Notes: generated from the letters alone by a model not told the origin. A stretch of 30,550 nucleotides of DNA from DAIOFH01 sp036745875 (GCA_036745875.1 DAIOFH010000037.1:1-30550); one strand, 5' to 3'; positions 1-9,432 are shown, numbered from the stretch's first letter. Numbers and translations: made by a program.

Positions 1-289
1 ATAGGTGATTTTTTCCGGTGGTTTGGAAAAAACGCCTGAAAGCGACTGGAGGCGACTAACCGTTATACCGGAAAAATTCAGTCGGGATTGGTATAAATAC
101 ATAGCGAAGGGAATTTTCCCTTTGGCGTACATATAAAAACGGAAACGATACATTTTTTGTATCGACCAAGGAAAGTGATGAGGTACCTTATTATTCCTGT
201 TTTGCCGGGAGTACAGAGTGGCCTACCTCTTTCCCGGGCTATTTCGCACTTTTGTGCACGTTTATGCTAAACTCTATACTAGTTTAGGA

Positions 290-320
290 TTGACAACGAT
301 TTTTGAAATGCTAAGATAAT
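290..320 (+). promoter_or_regulatory. Sigma-70-like promoter candidate
   Basis: A perfect -35 box TTGACA (290-295) is followed by TAAGAT (312-317, 16-bp spacer) or GATAAT (315-320, 19-bp spacer). Transcription would begin near 325-328, with no good start codon close behind, so it would make a leader or non-coding RNA rather than a short-leader mRNA. rny starts about 600 bp downstream. Confidence 0.4.
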
Positions 321-843
321 GTACTGTGGGAAATCGCCTGTGGGCGATGGTTTGTTTACACAATGTTTTGGATGATTTCGCAAAAAAGGCTAAAGGAACA
401 TATTTGACAAGCATATTCTGTCTTTTTTTCATGTTTGCTTTAGTGGTCAAAATGTCCGCTGAACTATGCGCCCGGAACCAGCGTTCCGGACAGTCGATAT
501 TTGATTGCCCAACCATTTCCAGCGGCTTTGCCGTACGAGAAAATGTACCTGCCTTTGTTGCGATTACCTTTAAAAAACCCTGTTTGCCCTGTTCATTTCA
601 TAGGATAGCTACGTTGCCCCGATCCATTGCGGAACGGAGACAGGTTTTTCGCGCATCCCAAAAACATTGACCTAACGCTTTCCCCCCCGCTGACTGCGGC
701 AAGGGAAATCCTCAAACAACCCATCTCCCAGTCACAGGCCTGCCTTCCCCGGGATGGCGCGGCGCCACGTGTATTGTTCGACCGCTGACGACATCCGACC
801 GTACAAATGCGCTCATTTGTAGCCGTTGTGGCTCGGCTGATTC

Positions 844-895
844 ATTCAATCCCATCGCCACGCGGGCCCCGCGGGTCTGCCGTACGGGATTGAAT
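844..895 (+). promoter_or_regulatory. Large hairpin in the presumed rny leader
   Basis: A 10-bp perfect stem ATTCAATCCC (844-853) pairs with GGGATTGAAT (886-895). The enclosed 32 nt contain a second GC-only stem, CGCGGG/CCCGCG, around 861-873. It ends about 40 nt before the rny ATG and lacks a T-run, so it is more likely a leader structure than a terminator. A role in control or processing of rny mRNA is only a guess. Confidence 0.35.
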
Positions 896-934
896 TAAAT
901 ACACAGTTTGTTGGACGTCGGAAGGTGGTGCTTA

Positions 935-2479
935 ATGTGGATCAGCGTTGCGGCCCTGATAGTGGGCTTGGTGGCAGGCCTCATAGTGAGGCACATCTAT
1001 GCGTCGCGGATGAAAAACTCCGCGGAAAACGAGGCGAAGGAACTTATCCGCCAGGGCCGCGAGGAAGCGGAAAAAATGCGGCAGGAAGCGGCGGTCAAAT
1101 CCAAGGCCGAACTCCTGGCAGCCCGCGAAAAAATGGAAAACGACATCAAGAGCGAGCGCAACGAACTTAAACAGACCGAAAAGCGCCTGCTGAAACGCGA
1201 AGACAACCTCGACCGCAAAACCGAAACGCTCGAGGAAAAGGAAAACCAACTGCGCGGCGTGGAAGAACGGCTGGAAATCAAGGGAGCCGAACTCAACACC
1301 CGCGAAGCGGACATCACCCATATCATCGAAGAACAAAAAGACGCCCTGCACCGCATCTCCCAGCTCACCAAGGACGATGCCCGGAAGGAAGTGCTCGAAC
1401 GCACCACCCAGGAAATGGACCACGAAATCACCGTCCTGGTCGAACGCGCCAACGCCCGCGCCAAGGAAATGGCCGACGAAAACGCGCGTAAATACATCAC
1501 CACCGCCATCAACCGGATCGCCGTCGACTACACCACGGAACACGTGGTCTCCACCGTCGAACTGCCCTCCGATGAAATGAAAGGCAGGATCATCGGCCGC
1601 GAAGGCAGGAACATCCGCGCCTTCGAAAACGCCACCGGCGTCGACGTCATCGTCGACGACACCCCCGGCGTCGTCGTCCTCTCCGGCTTCGAACCCATCC
1701 GCCGCGAAATCGCCGTCCGCGCCATGAAAAAACTCGTCTCCGACGGGCGTATACACCCGAGCCGCATCGAAGAGGTCGTCCTCAAGACCCGCGAGGAAAT
1801 GGAAAAGGTCGTCGAGGAAACAGGCAAGGCCGTCGCCCTCGAACTCGACGTCCGGAACCTGAAGCCGAGGGAAATCATGCTCCTCGGCCGCCTCAAGTTC
1901 CGCACCAGCTACGGCCAGAACGTCCTCGACCATTCCCGCGAAGTCGGCTTCCTCTCCGGCATCATCGCCGCCGAGCTCGGCCTCGACGAAGCGCTGGCCC
2001 GCCGCTGCGGCCTCCTGCACGACATCGGCAAGGCGGTCGACCACGAGGAGGAAGGCACCCACCCGGAACTCGGCGGCGAAATCGGCAAACGCTGCGGCGA
2101 ACCGGGCGAAGTCGTCAACGCCATAGTCTCCCACCACTCGGACACCGCCGCCGAAAGCCTCTACGCCACGATCGTCCAGGCCGCCGACGCCATGTCGGCC
2201 GGACGCCCCGGCGCGCGCCGCGAGACGCTGGAGAAATACGTCAAACGCCTCGAAAGGCTCGAAGCCATTTCGAACAGCTACCCCAACGTCGAACGCTCCT
2301 TCGCCATCCAGGCCGGCCGCGAATTGCGCGTAATAGTCAAGGCGGACAAGGTCACGGACAACGAGGCGTCCAGGATGTGCCGTGAAATCGCCAAGCAGAT
2401 CGAAACGGAACTGACCTATCCGGGTGAGGTGAAAGTGACGCTGGTGCGCGAGTTCCGCATCACCGAATACGCCCGTTAA
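935..2479 (+). CDS. rny: Ribonuclease Y
   Basis: Membrane-anchored endoribonuclease that starts mRNA turnover in many bacteria. The 514-aa product has the full family layout: one N-terminal membrane segment (about residues 3-20), a long charged coiled coil rich in K/E/R (about 25-170), a KH RNA-binding domain carrying GRIIGREGRN near residue 216, and an HD phosphohydrolase domain with the LLHDIGKA motif near residues 359-366. Length matches typical RNase Y. I chose ATG 935 rather than the upstream TTG at 908 because GGAAGGTGG precedes it at good spacing and the membrane segment then starts at once. The next gene follows after 12 bp, so the two are probably co-transcribed. Confidence 0.96.
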   Translation: MWISVAALIVGLVAGLIVRHIYASRMKNSAENEAKELIRQGREEAEKMRQEAAVKSKAELLAAREKMENDIKSERNELKQTEKRLLKREDNLDRKTETLEEKENQLRGVEERLEIKGAELNTREADITHIIEEQKDALHRISQLTKDDARKEVLERTTQEMDHEITVLVERANARAKEMADENARKYITTAINRIAVDYTTEHVVSTVELPSDEMKGRIIGREGRNIRAFENATGVDVIVDDTPGVVVLSGFEPIRREIAVRAMKKLVSDGRIHPSRIEEVVLKTREEMEKVVEETGKAVALELDVRNLKPREIMLLGRLKFRTSYGQNVLDHSREVGFLSGIIAAELGLDEALARRCGLLHDIGKAVDHEEEGTHPELGGEIGKRCGEPGEVVNAIVSHHSDTAAESLYATIVQAADAMSAGRPGARRETLEKYVKRLERLEAISNSYPNVERSFAIQAGRELRVIVKADKVTDNEASRMCREIAKQIETELTYPGEVKVTLVREFRITEYAR

Positions 2480-2491
2480 ACGGAAGCAAAA

Positions 2492-3625
2492 ATGGACACA
2501 ATCACCCATTCCCTCGTCGGGACGGCGGTCTCGGACAGCTGGTTCAGGAAACGGCTTGGCCCCATGGCCACGCCGTTTGCCCTTGTCGTTTCCGCCCTGC
2601 CGGACGCGGACATCTTCACCTATTTCATCGACCCCGAGAACGCCTGGGCCAACCACCGGGGCCTGACCCACTCTTTTTTCTGCATGGCTATAGCGGCGCC
2701 GGTCCTCGGGGCGGTCGCCCTCGGGTTGACGCGGAAAAAAGCGCTGAAACGCGGTGAACCGGCCGGAAAGGCCGAATGGGGCTGGTGGACGCTGCTTGCC
2801 GCTCTCTGCCTCTTTTTCCACACCATATTCGACCTGGTCACCAGCTGGGGCACAATGCCTCTCCTCCCCTTCTCTTCCGCCCGCATCTCCTGGGACGTCG
2901 TACCGATCCTCGACATCTTCCTCACAGGCGTGGTGGCCGCATCGTTCGTCGCCAACCGCATCCTGCGCTTCGAAAAAATCGACGAATTCCTCAACCCCCT
3001 CGCCTATCCCGTAGTCCACAAACATCCGGGCCGGACCAGGGCGGCGGACTGGGTCGCGCGGATCGCCGTCCTGCTCGTGACGATTTACCTCCTGATCGGC
3101 GTCATGCAAAACAGGCAGACCGTCAGGATTGCTCGGCAGGAACTGGCCGCCATGGGAGTCGACGCGGTGGAGGTCCGCGCGCTGCCGATCATGTTTACCT
3201 ATTTGGCATGGGATATAGCTGCCCGTGATGCGGAGGGGAACATCTACAACAGCGTCTATTCCTCCTATGCCCCAAAGCCAATGCATTTTGACAAATACGC
3301 GACCTCCCACAGCGACCTCGCCGAACGGGCACGGGAGACCGCGAGGGGCAGGATGTTTGCCTGGTATTCACAAAAAATGTACGTGGTGGATGAAAGCGCT
3401 TCTTCGGACGGAGTGCGAAAAGCGGTCTTCAAGGACAGGCGCTTTTTCACCTTGTCCCAGCAATACAAGCCGCGCTTCATCATGGAATTCACTGAAACAA
3501 CCCCCGGCGGCGACCTGGATGTCACATCCAGACAGATGGGATTCTCCGACACCGACATCCGGGAGGAGCTTGAGCTCCTGTGGAACCTGACCTGGGACGG
3601 CGACATTCCCGGCGCCGCCAAGTGA
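2492..3625 (+). CDS. Metal-dependent hydrolase, YdjM/DUF457 family membrane protein
   Basis: The 377-aa protein starts MDTITHSLVG and has the family's histidine motif HRGLTHSFF near residue 55, together with an early aspartate-containing ALPDAD segment. These are the hallmarks of the YdjM/DUF457 family of inner-membrane putative metal-dependent hydrolases. Several hydrophobic stretches in the first half (about 58-75, 92-115, 135-152, 188-205) look like membrane helices; the C-terminal third is hydrophilic. The substrate of this family is not known to me. It sits 12 bp after rny and is followed by a strong inverted repeat, so rny and this gene look like a two-gene operon. Confidence 0.8.
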   Translation: MDTITHSLVGTAVSDSWFRKRLGPMATPFALVVSALPDADIFTYFIDPENAWANHRGLTHSFFCMAIAAPVLGAVALGLTRKKALKRGEPAGKAEWGWWTLLAALCLFFHTIFDLVTSWGTMPLLPFSSARISWDVVPILDIFLTGVVAASFVANRILRFEKIDEFLNPLAYPVVHKHPGRTRAADWVARIAVLLVTIYLLIGVMQNRQTVRIARQELAAMGVDAVEVRALPIMFTYLAWDIAARDAEGNIYNSVYSSYAPKPMHFDKYATSHSDLAERARETARGRMFAWYSQKMYVVDESASSDGVRKAVFKDRRFFTLSQQYKPRFIMEFTETTPGGDLDVTSRQMGFSDTDIREELELLWNLTWDGDIPGAAK

Positions 3626-3632
3626 CAAACTT

Positions 3633-3670
3633 TTTTCAAGTCAATGCCACAACCGGCATTGACTTGAAAA
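3633..3670. terminator. Perfect 16-bp inverted repeat after the rny operon
   Basis: TTTTCAAGTCAATGCC (3633-3648) pairs exactly with GGCATTGACTTGAAAA (3655-3670) around a 6-nt loop, 8 bp after the DUF457 stop codon. A/T at the stem base gives partial U-tracts on both strands, so it may stop transcription in both directions. On the minus strand it lies just beyond the integrated-form integrase stop codon. Confidence 0.6.
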
Positions 3671-3684
3671 GTGAAAACCATATA

Positions 3685-5205
<1,521 letters not shown>

Positions 5206-5218
5206 CACTGTACCTCCG

Positions 5219-5407
5219 CTATGCCCGCCACTGCCTCCAAAGATCGGCCAGAAAAGCGCTGGGCGTCAATCCTAACCTCTCTGCATCCGCCCGTATTCCC
5301 TTCGCTTCTTCGGGCGTCACATAGGCGATAACGCGCTCTGATTGCTTTTCCGTCTCTGGTCTTGGCGGTCTGCCGCGCTTCCAGGTCTTTTTCAAATTCT
5401 CCGTCAT
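5219..5407 (-). CDS. Ribbon-helix-helix (CopG-like) DNA-binding protein
   Basis: A 62-aa basic protein. After a proline/arginine-rich N-terminus (RGRPPRPETE), residues 24-58 (RVIAYVTPEEAKGI...LTPSAFLADLW) fit a ribbon-helix-helix fold, with a short strand followed by two helices and a SAF turn. AGGAGG precedes the ATG at ideal spacing. It is the first gene after the promoter at 5431-5458 and lies directly upstream of int, which suggests an excision-control or autorepressor role similar to small regulators next to integrases. That role is inferred from position only. Confidence 0.75.
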   Translation of the reverse strand: MTENLKKTWKRGRPPRPETEKQSERVIAYVTPEEAKGIRADAERLGLTPSAFLADLWRQWRA

Positions 5408-5430
5408 GGGCCTGCCTCCTCATGACGCCC

Positions 5431-5458
5431 ACTATATACCACCGCACCTAAAAATCAA
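5431..5458 (-). promoter_or_regulatory. Promoter for the RHH-integrase operon
   Basis: Read on the minus strand: TTGATT (5453-5458), a 16-bp spacer, then TATAGT (5431-5436). It overlaps the stop codon region of the tandem-HTH gene and sits 24 bp before the RHH start, so the RHH protein could bind here. In an excised circle this promoter could also feed genes beyond the integrase. Confidence 0.55.
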
Positions 5459-6153
5459 GTTGCGTTCAAAATTTCCCATTTCTCCCTGCTTGGACAACCT
5501 GCGCGGCACCACTCTTCAAGCTCTTCGCGTAACCAAAGTAACCGTCTCCCCAATCTGCGCGGAGTCGGGTTGCGTCCCGAAGTAGTCAGTTCATCCCAAA
5601 GCGTTGTACCGATCCCACACAACGCGGCAGCCTGTTCCTTGGTAACCATGATCGGCGGCAATTCGGAAACAACGCTGACGACACGCACTGCCTTAATGTC
5701 CTTGTCATTGTTGGTCATGTTCCGTATCCTCCCATCCCCGCCACTTCCCGCATGTGCCATCGCTCCGTACCACTTGTCGAGTTTGGCTGCATCGCCCATC
5801 AAACCATGTCTCTCGGACGGATTGCCAGCGCGTCCAATGCCGGGGCCTATAGCGGCAGTTGCTGCATTGCTTTGTTGCACTGGCGTTGTTGGTCGTTTCC
5901 AATTCGCACTTCCCTTTCTTTTCATGATTTCCCAGACATCCCTGCTTGGACGACCAACATCAACCCAATCCAATAACTCCTTCCGCCACCATTTCGCCGC
6001 CTTGCAGAACGGATACGACGCGGGACATCGCCCCTCCGCATCCATCCTGCGAAATGTGGTTTCAGATATTCCCAAAAGCATTCCCGCGTGTCGGGCGTCC
6101 ACTAAATCGACGGTTGAAGCGGTCTCATTTGATTCCTGCATTCTTCGCGTCAT
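5455..6153 (-). CDS. Tandem excisionase/AlpA-like helix-turn-helix protein
   Basis: A 232-aa open frame holding two copies of a MerR/excisionase-type winged HTH module. Copy 1 (about residues 20-80) runs from DARHAGMLLGISETTFRRM to RPSRDVWEIMKRKG; copy 2 (about 168-230) runs from VTKEQAAALCGIGTTLWDEL to CPSREKWEILNAT. Both have the layout HTH, wing, W-R-EL-WV/C, then a C-terminal R-W-EI helix. ATG 6153 follows AAGGAATAC. An internal ATG at 5718 with GGGAGG 9 nt upstream could produce copy 2 alone as an 87-aa protein. The low-complexity linker overlaps another small frame (5705-5902), so this may really be two or three genes. Confidence 0.65.
   Translation of the reverse strand: MTRRMQESNETASTVDLVDARHAGMLLGISETTFRRMDAEGRCPASYPFCKAAKWWRKELLDWVDVGRPSRDVWEIMKRKGSANWKRPTTPVQQSNAATAAIGPGIGRAGNPSERHGLMGDAAKLDKWYGAMAHAGSGGDGRIRNMTNNDKDIKAVRVVSVVSELPPIMVTKEQAAALCGIGTTLWDELTTSGRNPTPRRLGRRLLWLREELEEWCRAGCPSREKWEILNAT
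5705..5902 (-). CDS. Possible small Cys-motif protein nested in another frame
   Basis: A 65-codon frame from a TTG start with GGGAAG upstream. It contains CSNCRY, then GRC, then SDGTCGKW, a spacing (CxxC...GxC...DxxCGxW) seen in small zinc-ribbon-like phage proteins. Its stop overlaps the internal ATG at 5718 in ATGACCAACAATGA, as expected for an operon boundary. It lies wholly inside the linker of the tandem HTH frame, so only one of the two readings is likely to be the main product there. Uncertain. Confidence 0.4.
   Translation of the reverse strand: METTNNASATKQCSNCRYRPRHWTRWQSVRETWFDGRCSQTRQVVRSDGTCGKWRGWEDTEHDQQ
5716..5733 (-). promoter_or_regulatory. Internal ribosome binding site and ATG for second HTH module
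   Basis: GGGAGG (5728-5733) stands 9 nt before ATG 5718, which opens the sequence MTNNDKDIK ahead of the second HTH module. This site is stronger than that of the upstream start and suggests that the module is also made as a separate 87-aa protein. Confidence 0.5.
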
Positions 6154-6272
6154 ATCCGTATTCCTTTTGCGCACCAAACATCTCAGCCCTACTCCTGATC
6201 TGCTTCCGGCATCCAAACGCAGCCACGGGCCGGAAAAGCGCATTACTCAGCGCGATAGTCGGCACCACTCGA

Positions 6273-6530
6273 TCAGCTTCTAGGAATGTGATCAGGTTCA
6301 CCTTCGTAGCGAGAGCATCCCTCGAAATAGTCTGCCAATGTCCGAAGAAGCGTCGCGATATTCGCCCGGTCATTGAACGACTGCCGGCAACGGTACGCCA
6401 ACCCGCCTTCTTCGGTGATGTCCTCCTCCTGGAAAATAACTAATGCGGGGAAACCGGGGCGATTCACAATCTCGACAGTCAATTCGTCCCGGGTCATTAG
6501 CACTGCCGGTTTTCCTAAATTATCCTTCAT
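6273..6530 (-). CDS. Hypothetical protein, 85 aa
   Basis: A small acidic protein that I do not recognise. It starts MKDNLGKPAVLMTRDEL and ends ...YEGEPDHIPRS. Its ATG overlaps the TGA of the preceding gene (ATGA at 6527-6530), with GAGGAAG upstream, so the two are translationally coupled. No signal peptide, membrane helix or obvious metal motif is visible. It belongs to the small-gene stretch between the DnaB-like helicase and the tandem HTH gene. Confidence 0.6.
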   Translation of the reverse strand: MKDNLGKPAVLMTRDELTVEIVNRPGFPALVIFQEEDITEEGGLAYRCRQSFNDRANIATLLRTLADYFEGCSRYEGEPDHIPRS

Positions 6531-6805
6531 GCAATTTCTTCCTCTCGCATTTGCGGCCAGTCAATCTCGATTTCCTCAAGATACTGAAGCCGCCTTCGCC
6601 TATATTCTTCCGTCGCTTCCCGCCGCACTATTCCACGCACTATCTCCGGGGCTATCAGCAGTAGATCGAAAACATCAAGTCTTCCGTCTTCCAGTAGAGC
6701 GTATATTTGACGTCGATGCAGTAGTCGAGATACTTCCTCCCGCCATGCGTCCATGTCTACAATCAGAGGATCGTTCGTCATGTTTTCGAGTTCCGCTTCT
6801 GTCAT
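6527..6805 (-). CDS. Hypothetical protein, 92 aa
   Basis: Starts MTEAELENMTND with GGGAGG at near-ideal spacing. The protein is acidic and probably helical, including DAWREEVSRLLHRRQIYALL and a C-terminal RRRRLQYLEEIEIDWPQM segment. No family recognised. Its first half overlaps the 3' end of the upstream gene by 131 bp in another frame, and its 3' end couples to the next gene by an ATGA overlap. Confidence 0.65.
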   Translation of the reverse strand: MTEAELENMTNDPLIVDMDAWREEVSRLLHRRQIYALLEDGRLDVFDLLLIAPEIVRGIVRREATEEYRRRRLQYLEEIEIDWPQMREEEIA

Positions 6806-7043
6806 TACCATCCTCCCGCATCTGGAAAATCGTTCCGTCGTCAATCGCCTCTTTCAGCTTCCCGCGATATGCTCCGCGCCGCTGGAGAATTTCGATAATC
6901 GACATGCGTATCGCCTCCCTTTCGCTGTGCCCACAACCCATCGCGGAGATCACCGGCTCGACCAAATCCAGTTCGTCAAAACCAAGGCGTCGACAAGCAC
7001 GCGACAGATGGGGAAGTTCGAGAATATCGTCCGAGTCTGTCAA
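6675..7043 (-). CDS. Hypothetical protein with unusually long 3' overlap
   Basis: A 122-codon frame from TTG 7043, which overlaps the TGA of the helicase gene and has a GGGGG stretch upstream. The first 75 residues (DDILELPHLSRACRRLGFDEL..., then a basic helix ILQRRGAYRGKLKEAI) look like a real protein. The last 40 or so residues are rich in S/T/R/G and appear to be an out-of-frame reading of the next gene. Either the 131-bp overlap is natural or a frameshift has lengthened the protein. No function recognised. Confidence 0.5.
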   Translation of the reverse strand: MTDSDDILELPHLSRACRRLGFDELDLVEPVISAMGCGHSEREAIRMSIIEILQRRGAYRGKLKEAIDDGTIFQMREDGNDRSGTRKHDERSSDCRHGRMAGGSISTTASTSNIRSTGRRKT

Positions 7044-8386
7044 AACGTTTCCCCCGCTTGTTCGAAAATGCGTCCGGTATGCAGATTGAAATCGAAGTGC
7101 AGAGTATCGAGCGGCCCGTTGCGTTGTTTCCGCACATGCAATTCGAGATCGTTTCGCGCAAGCGGATCATCCTTATTCCGCCAAAGCATCCAAACATTGT
7201 CGGCGTCGAATTCGATGCTGCCGCATTCCCGGAGATGCGCCAAGTCGGGTTTGGCGGACTTGTCCCGGTAACCTTCGCGGGACAGGCTGGCCAGGGTGAT
7301 AACCGCGACATCATGCTGAACCGCGATATCTTTGCAGGCCCGGCTTGCCGCCTCAACCCGCTCCAGCGCCTTTTGATTTCCCTTGCCACTGACACGCTGG
7401 AGATAATCCAGAATCAGAACATCGTACCGTCCGCTATACCGCGCAGCGAATTCCCGCACACCATCCGCGTCCAGCCCCCCGGTGAACATGCTGAGCGGCA
7501 AGTCAGCGAAGAGTTCAGCCCCCTTGTCGAAAGCGGGGCCGTGCATTTGCTCAACATGATCGGGAGCGCGGCCATATTGAATCACCTTCACAAGCCCAAG
7601 ATCAATCCCGCCCAGCATCGCAATAAACCGACTCGCCATTTCCGACCTTCCCATTTCCAGGCTCAAATATAAAACCCGCGCTGGTTTGCCCGTTTTTTGC
7701 ATTCGAGTGACAAGGTTGTTGGCGAGTTGAGTTTTCCCCATAGAGGGAGCCGCGCCGATCACCGTCAACGAGGGAATGGCCAAGCCGCCGCCATGTAAAT
7801 CGTCAATAGACGAATAGCCAGTGGCGATGAAAGCAGCGAGCTTGCCAGGATCGAGGCACTCTTTCAGAATTTCCCGCGCCGTCAGTGCTTCGAGATGCCG
7901 GAGGTCGCCCCGTTCAATCTGGCTCAACCGTGCAACAAGATCGGAGCATATCGCGTCCGAATCCGCCCCGTCGTCCACCAGATCCCCATATGCCGCCGCT
8001 ACCGCGCCAAGCCGTTCGGTCGCCGCCGCCGCCTTACGTACTTCATCGGCATAGGCCATGATGTCAGCTGCATTATGGTCATAACTGATCATCTCGCCGA
8101 AAACGCTGTATCCGCCGATAGCATCGAATTCCTTTCTGTCTTTGAGTTCCTTGGCGGCCAGGACTTCGTTTATGTGCTGCCCGGCTATCGCCATATCCCG
8201 AAGGCAGGAATAAACCGTCTGTGCCGCAATATCTGCGATGTCCACCAGTCGCACCACCGCCGCCACGCCGTCGATAAGTTCGGGATGGATGATCAAGCCA
8301 CCGACGAGGGCGCGTTCGATTTCCATCCTGGCGCTTATTGCAGGGGTTTCGGTCACTATGCTTGTGGAGTCGGCGTCATAGATCAT
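7040..8386 (-). CDS. DnaB-like replicative helicase
   Basis: A 448-aa RecA-fold hexameric helicase expected to unwind DNA at the element's origin. It has an N-terminal DnaB domain (ALVGGLIIHPELIDG, 26-40), Walker A GAAPSMGKT (211-219), SLEM (242-245), Walker B VLILDYLQ (323-330), ASLSRE (366-371), HLRECGSIEFDAD (384-396, matching DnaB DLRESGSIEQDAD) and the C-terminal KQRNGPLDTLHFDF segment. Size and motifs match DnaB, and no intein or deletion is visible. Its ATG overlaps the stop of the initiator-like gene, so initiator and helicase would be made together, as with lambda-type O/P modules or satellite rep genes. Confidence 0.93.
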   Translation of the reverse strand: MIYDADSTSIVTETPAISARMEIERALVGGLIIHPELIDGVAAVVRLVDIADIAAQTVYSCLRDMAIAGQHINEVLAAKELKDRKEFDAIGGYSVFGEMISYDHNAADIMAYADEVRKAAAATERLGAVAAAYGDLVDDGADSDAICSDLVARLSQIERGDLRHLEALTAREILKECLDPGKLAAFIATGYSSIDDLHGGGLAIPSLTVIGAAPSMGKTQLANNLVTRMQKTGKPARVLYLSLEMGRSEMASRFIAMLGGIDLGLVKVIQYGRAPDHVEQMHGPAFDKGAELFADLPLSMFTGGLDADGVREFAARYSGRYDVLILDYLQRVSGKGNQKALERVEAASRACKDIAVQHDVAVITLASLSREGYRDKSAKPDLAHLRECGSIEFDADNVWMLWRNKDDPLARNDLELHVRKQRNGPLDTLHFDFNLHTGRIFEQAGETF

Positions 8387-9432
8387 TGGGCAACCTTTCG
8401 CTCATACGGCTTACACCAACCCCTTCGGCGCGCCGCCTCGCCGGTGCCTTCGGAGCGGACAGGCCGGGAGGCTTCTGTTGCCTCGATAGCCAAGAAGTCC
8501 CGCCAATGTTCATTCTTGGGGCCGAAAAAGGTCTGAAAGCCCCAACGGTATTGCGCTTCCTCCGGTCGCTTCTCTCTCTGCTTCCGACTGGCCGCATAGC
8601 TCCGAATAGAGCGCTCCAAATCAGAGAAAGGTCTGCCTTCGGAGAGCAAGCGCTTTGCTGTCGCCGTGAACGTCTTTCGGCTACCGCTGTCGTCCTGGTC
8701 CTTGGGCTTGACAAGTTCGGCATATAGAGCCACCAGTTTTTCGGCGTCGACGTCCAAGTTGCCTGGATACTGCTTTTTGGCTATGTACTTCTTCCCCTTC
8801 GCCCCGGTGGGCGGCGGAACACTTTCACCGCGTTTCTTTTTTCCTTGAGGGGGAACCAATGCCAAGGCTGGAGGCGTCGACGAAGGGGGTAGCGTTTCAC
8901 GACCGCCTTCCTCGGTTTGTGCCGGTGACGAATCGGAACTGCAATTCGGTTTTGAAGAGTCATCTTCTTGACTGCTTCCAAAGGAAGTTTCTTTCTTGTT
9001 TTCATGTAATGTAATCGGCGTAGCACTAGGCGCTACTCCGGACGTACGCGTAGCGCTACTCCAGGATTCTTTTTCACCCTGTTCCGGAGTAGCACTAGGC
9101 GCGTCTCCGGAAACATCTGGAGTAGCGGTAGGCGCTACGCCGGGGGTGGTATTGCAAAGGCGGTAACGAAACCCACGTTGAGTCCTTTCCCGGACGATAA
9201 AGCCAATATCCACCAGCTTGGTAATCGCCGCACTGATGGTCGCTATCCGGCGAATGCCTGTCCTCTGGCTTATCTCTTCACGGCTTGGCCAGCAAACATC
9301 CTTGTCGCCCATATACCAACACATAGTCATTCCAACAGTGAACTCGATCGGAGATACCGTCCCTGTGGGCAGGTAACCGTACATCCTGGCCTCTCCTTCA
9401 AGGTTGGTGTAAAATTTTCCCATCTTACCCAT
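8383..9432 (-). CDS. Winged-helix replication initiator-like protein
   Basis: A 349-aa protein. The N-terminal winged HTH resembles helix_turn_helix_36 domains of phage replication proteins (SREEISQRTGIRRIATISAAI at about 55-75, then a wing with RGFRYRLCN). A long low-complexity linker follows (about 100-215), with repeated APSATP units and P/S/K-rich sequence. The C-terminal domain (about 225-349) has the WGFQTFFGPKNEHWRDFL motif common in phage replication proteins. ATG 9432 follows GGGGGTAAC. The stop overlaps the start of the DnaB-like helicase. I infer origin binding and helicase loading. The linker DNA carries candidate iterons (9017-9144). Confidence 0.75.
   Translation of the reverse strand: MGKMGKFYTNLEGEARMYGYLPTGTVSPIEFTVGMTMCWYMGDKDVCWPSREEISQRTGIRRIATISAAITKLVDIGFIVRERTQRGFRYRLCNTTPGVAPTATPDVSGDAPSATPEQGEKESWSSATRTSGVAPSATPITLHENKKETSFGSSQEDDSSKPNCSSDSSPAQTEEGGRETLPPSSTPPALALVPPQGKKKRGESVPPPTGAKGKKYIAKKQYPGNLDVDAEKLVALYAELVKPKDQDDSGSRKTFTATAKRLLSEGRPFSDLERSIRSYAASRKQREKRPEEAQYRWGFQTFFGPKNEHWRDFLAIEATEASRPVRSEGTGEAARRRGWCKPYERKVAQ
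9017..9144. repeat. Iteron-like repeats within the initiator gene (candidate origin)
   Basis: Three near-identical 26-bp units (9017-9042, 9086-9111, 9119-9144) share GTAGCACTAGGCGCTAC-type cores, and a partial unit lies at 9048-9065. Each unit contains a short internal palindrome (GTAGC...GCTAC). A more AT-rich stretch lies beside them at about 8975-9015. The layout resembles lambda, where iterons sit inside the O initiator gene. In protein they encode APSATP repeats, so the repeats may instead be selected at the protein level. Confidence 0.5.

Larger units (their letters stand above)
1..934. other. Non-coding region upstream of rny with several hairpins
   Basis: No convincing protein gene is visible here. 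A 114-codon open frame at 326-670 begins at a GTG almost at the predicted transcription start, has no ribosome binding site and has an unconvincing composition, so I did not call it. Inverted repeats include CGATACA/TGTATCG (146-152/158-164), ATCGCC/GGCGAT (333-338/343-348), CCGGAAC/GTTCCGG (472-478/483-489), and TTTCCC..CCGC/GCGG..GGGAAA (679-708). With the promoter-like site at 290-320, the stretch could encode a small RNA or a long leader, but I recognise no known RNA family. Confidence 0.5.

Noticed and set aside
326..670. A 114-codon frame upstream of rny
   Set aside because: It starts at a GTG at the predicted transcription start, has no ribosome binding site and shows no recognisable domain.
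932..3310. A 792-codon open frame on the minus strand
   Set aside because: It is the antisense shadow of rny and the DUF457 gene, both of which have clear family motifs, and its translation is repetitive and low in information.
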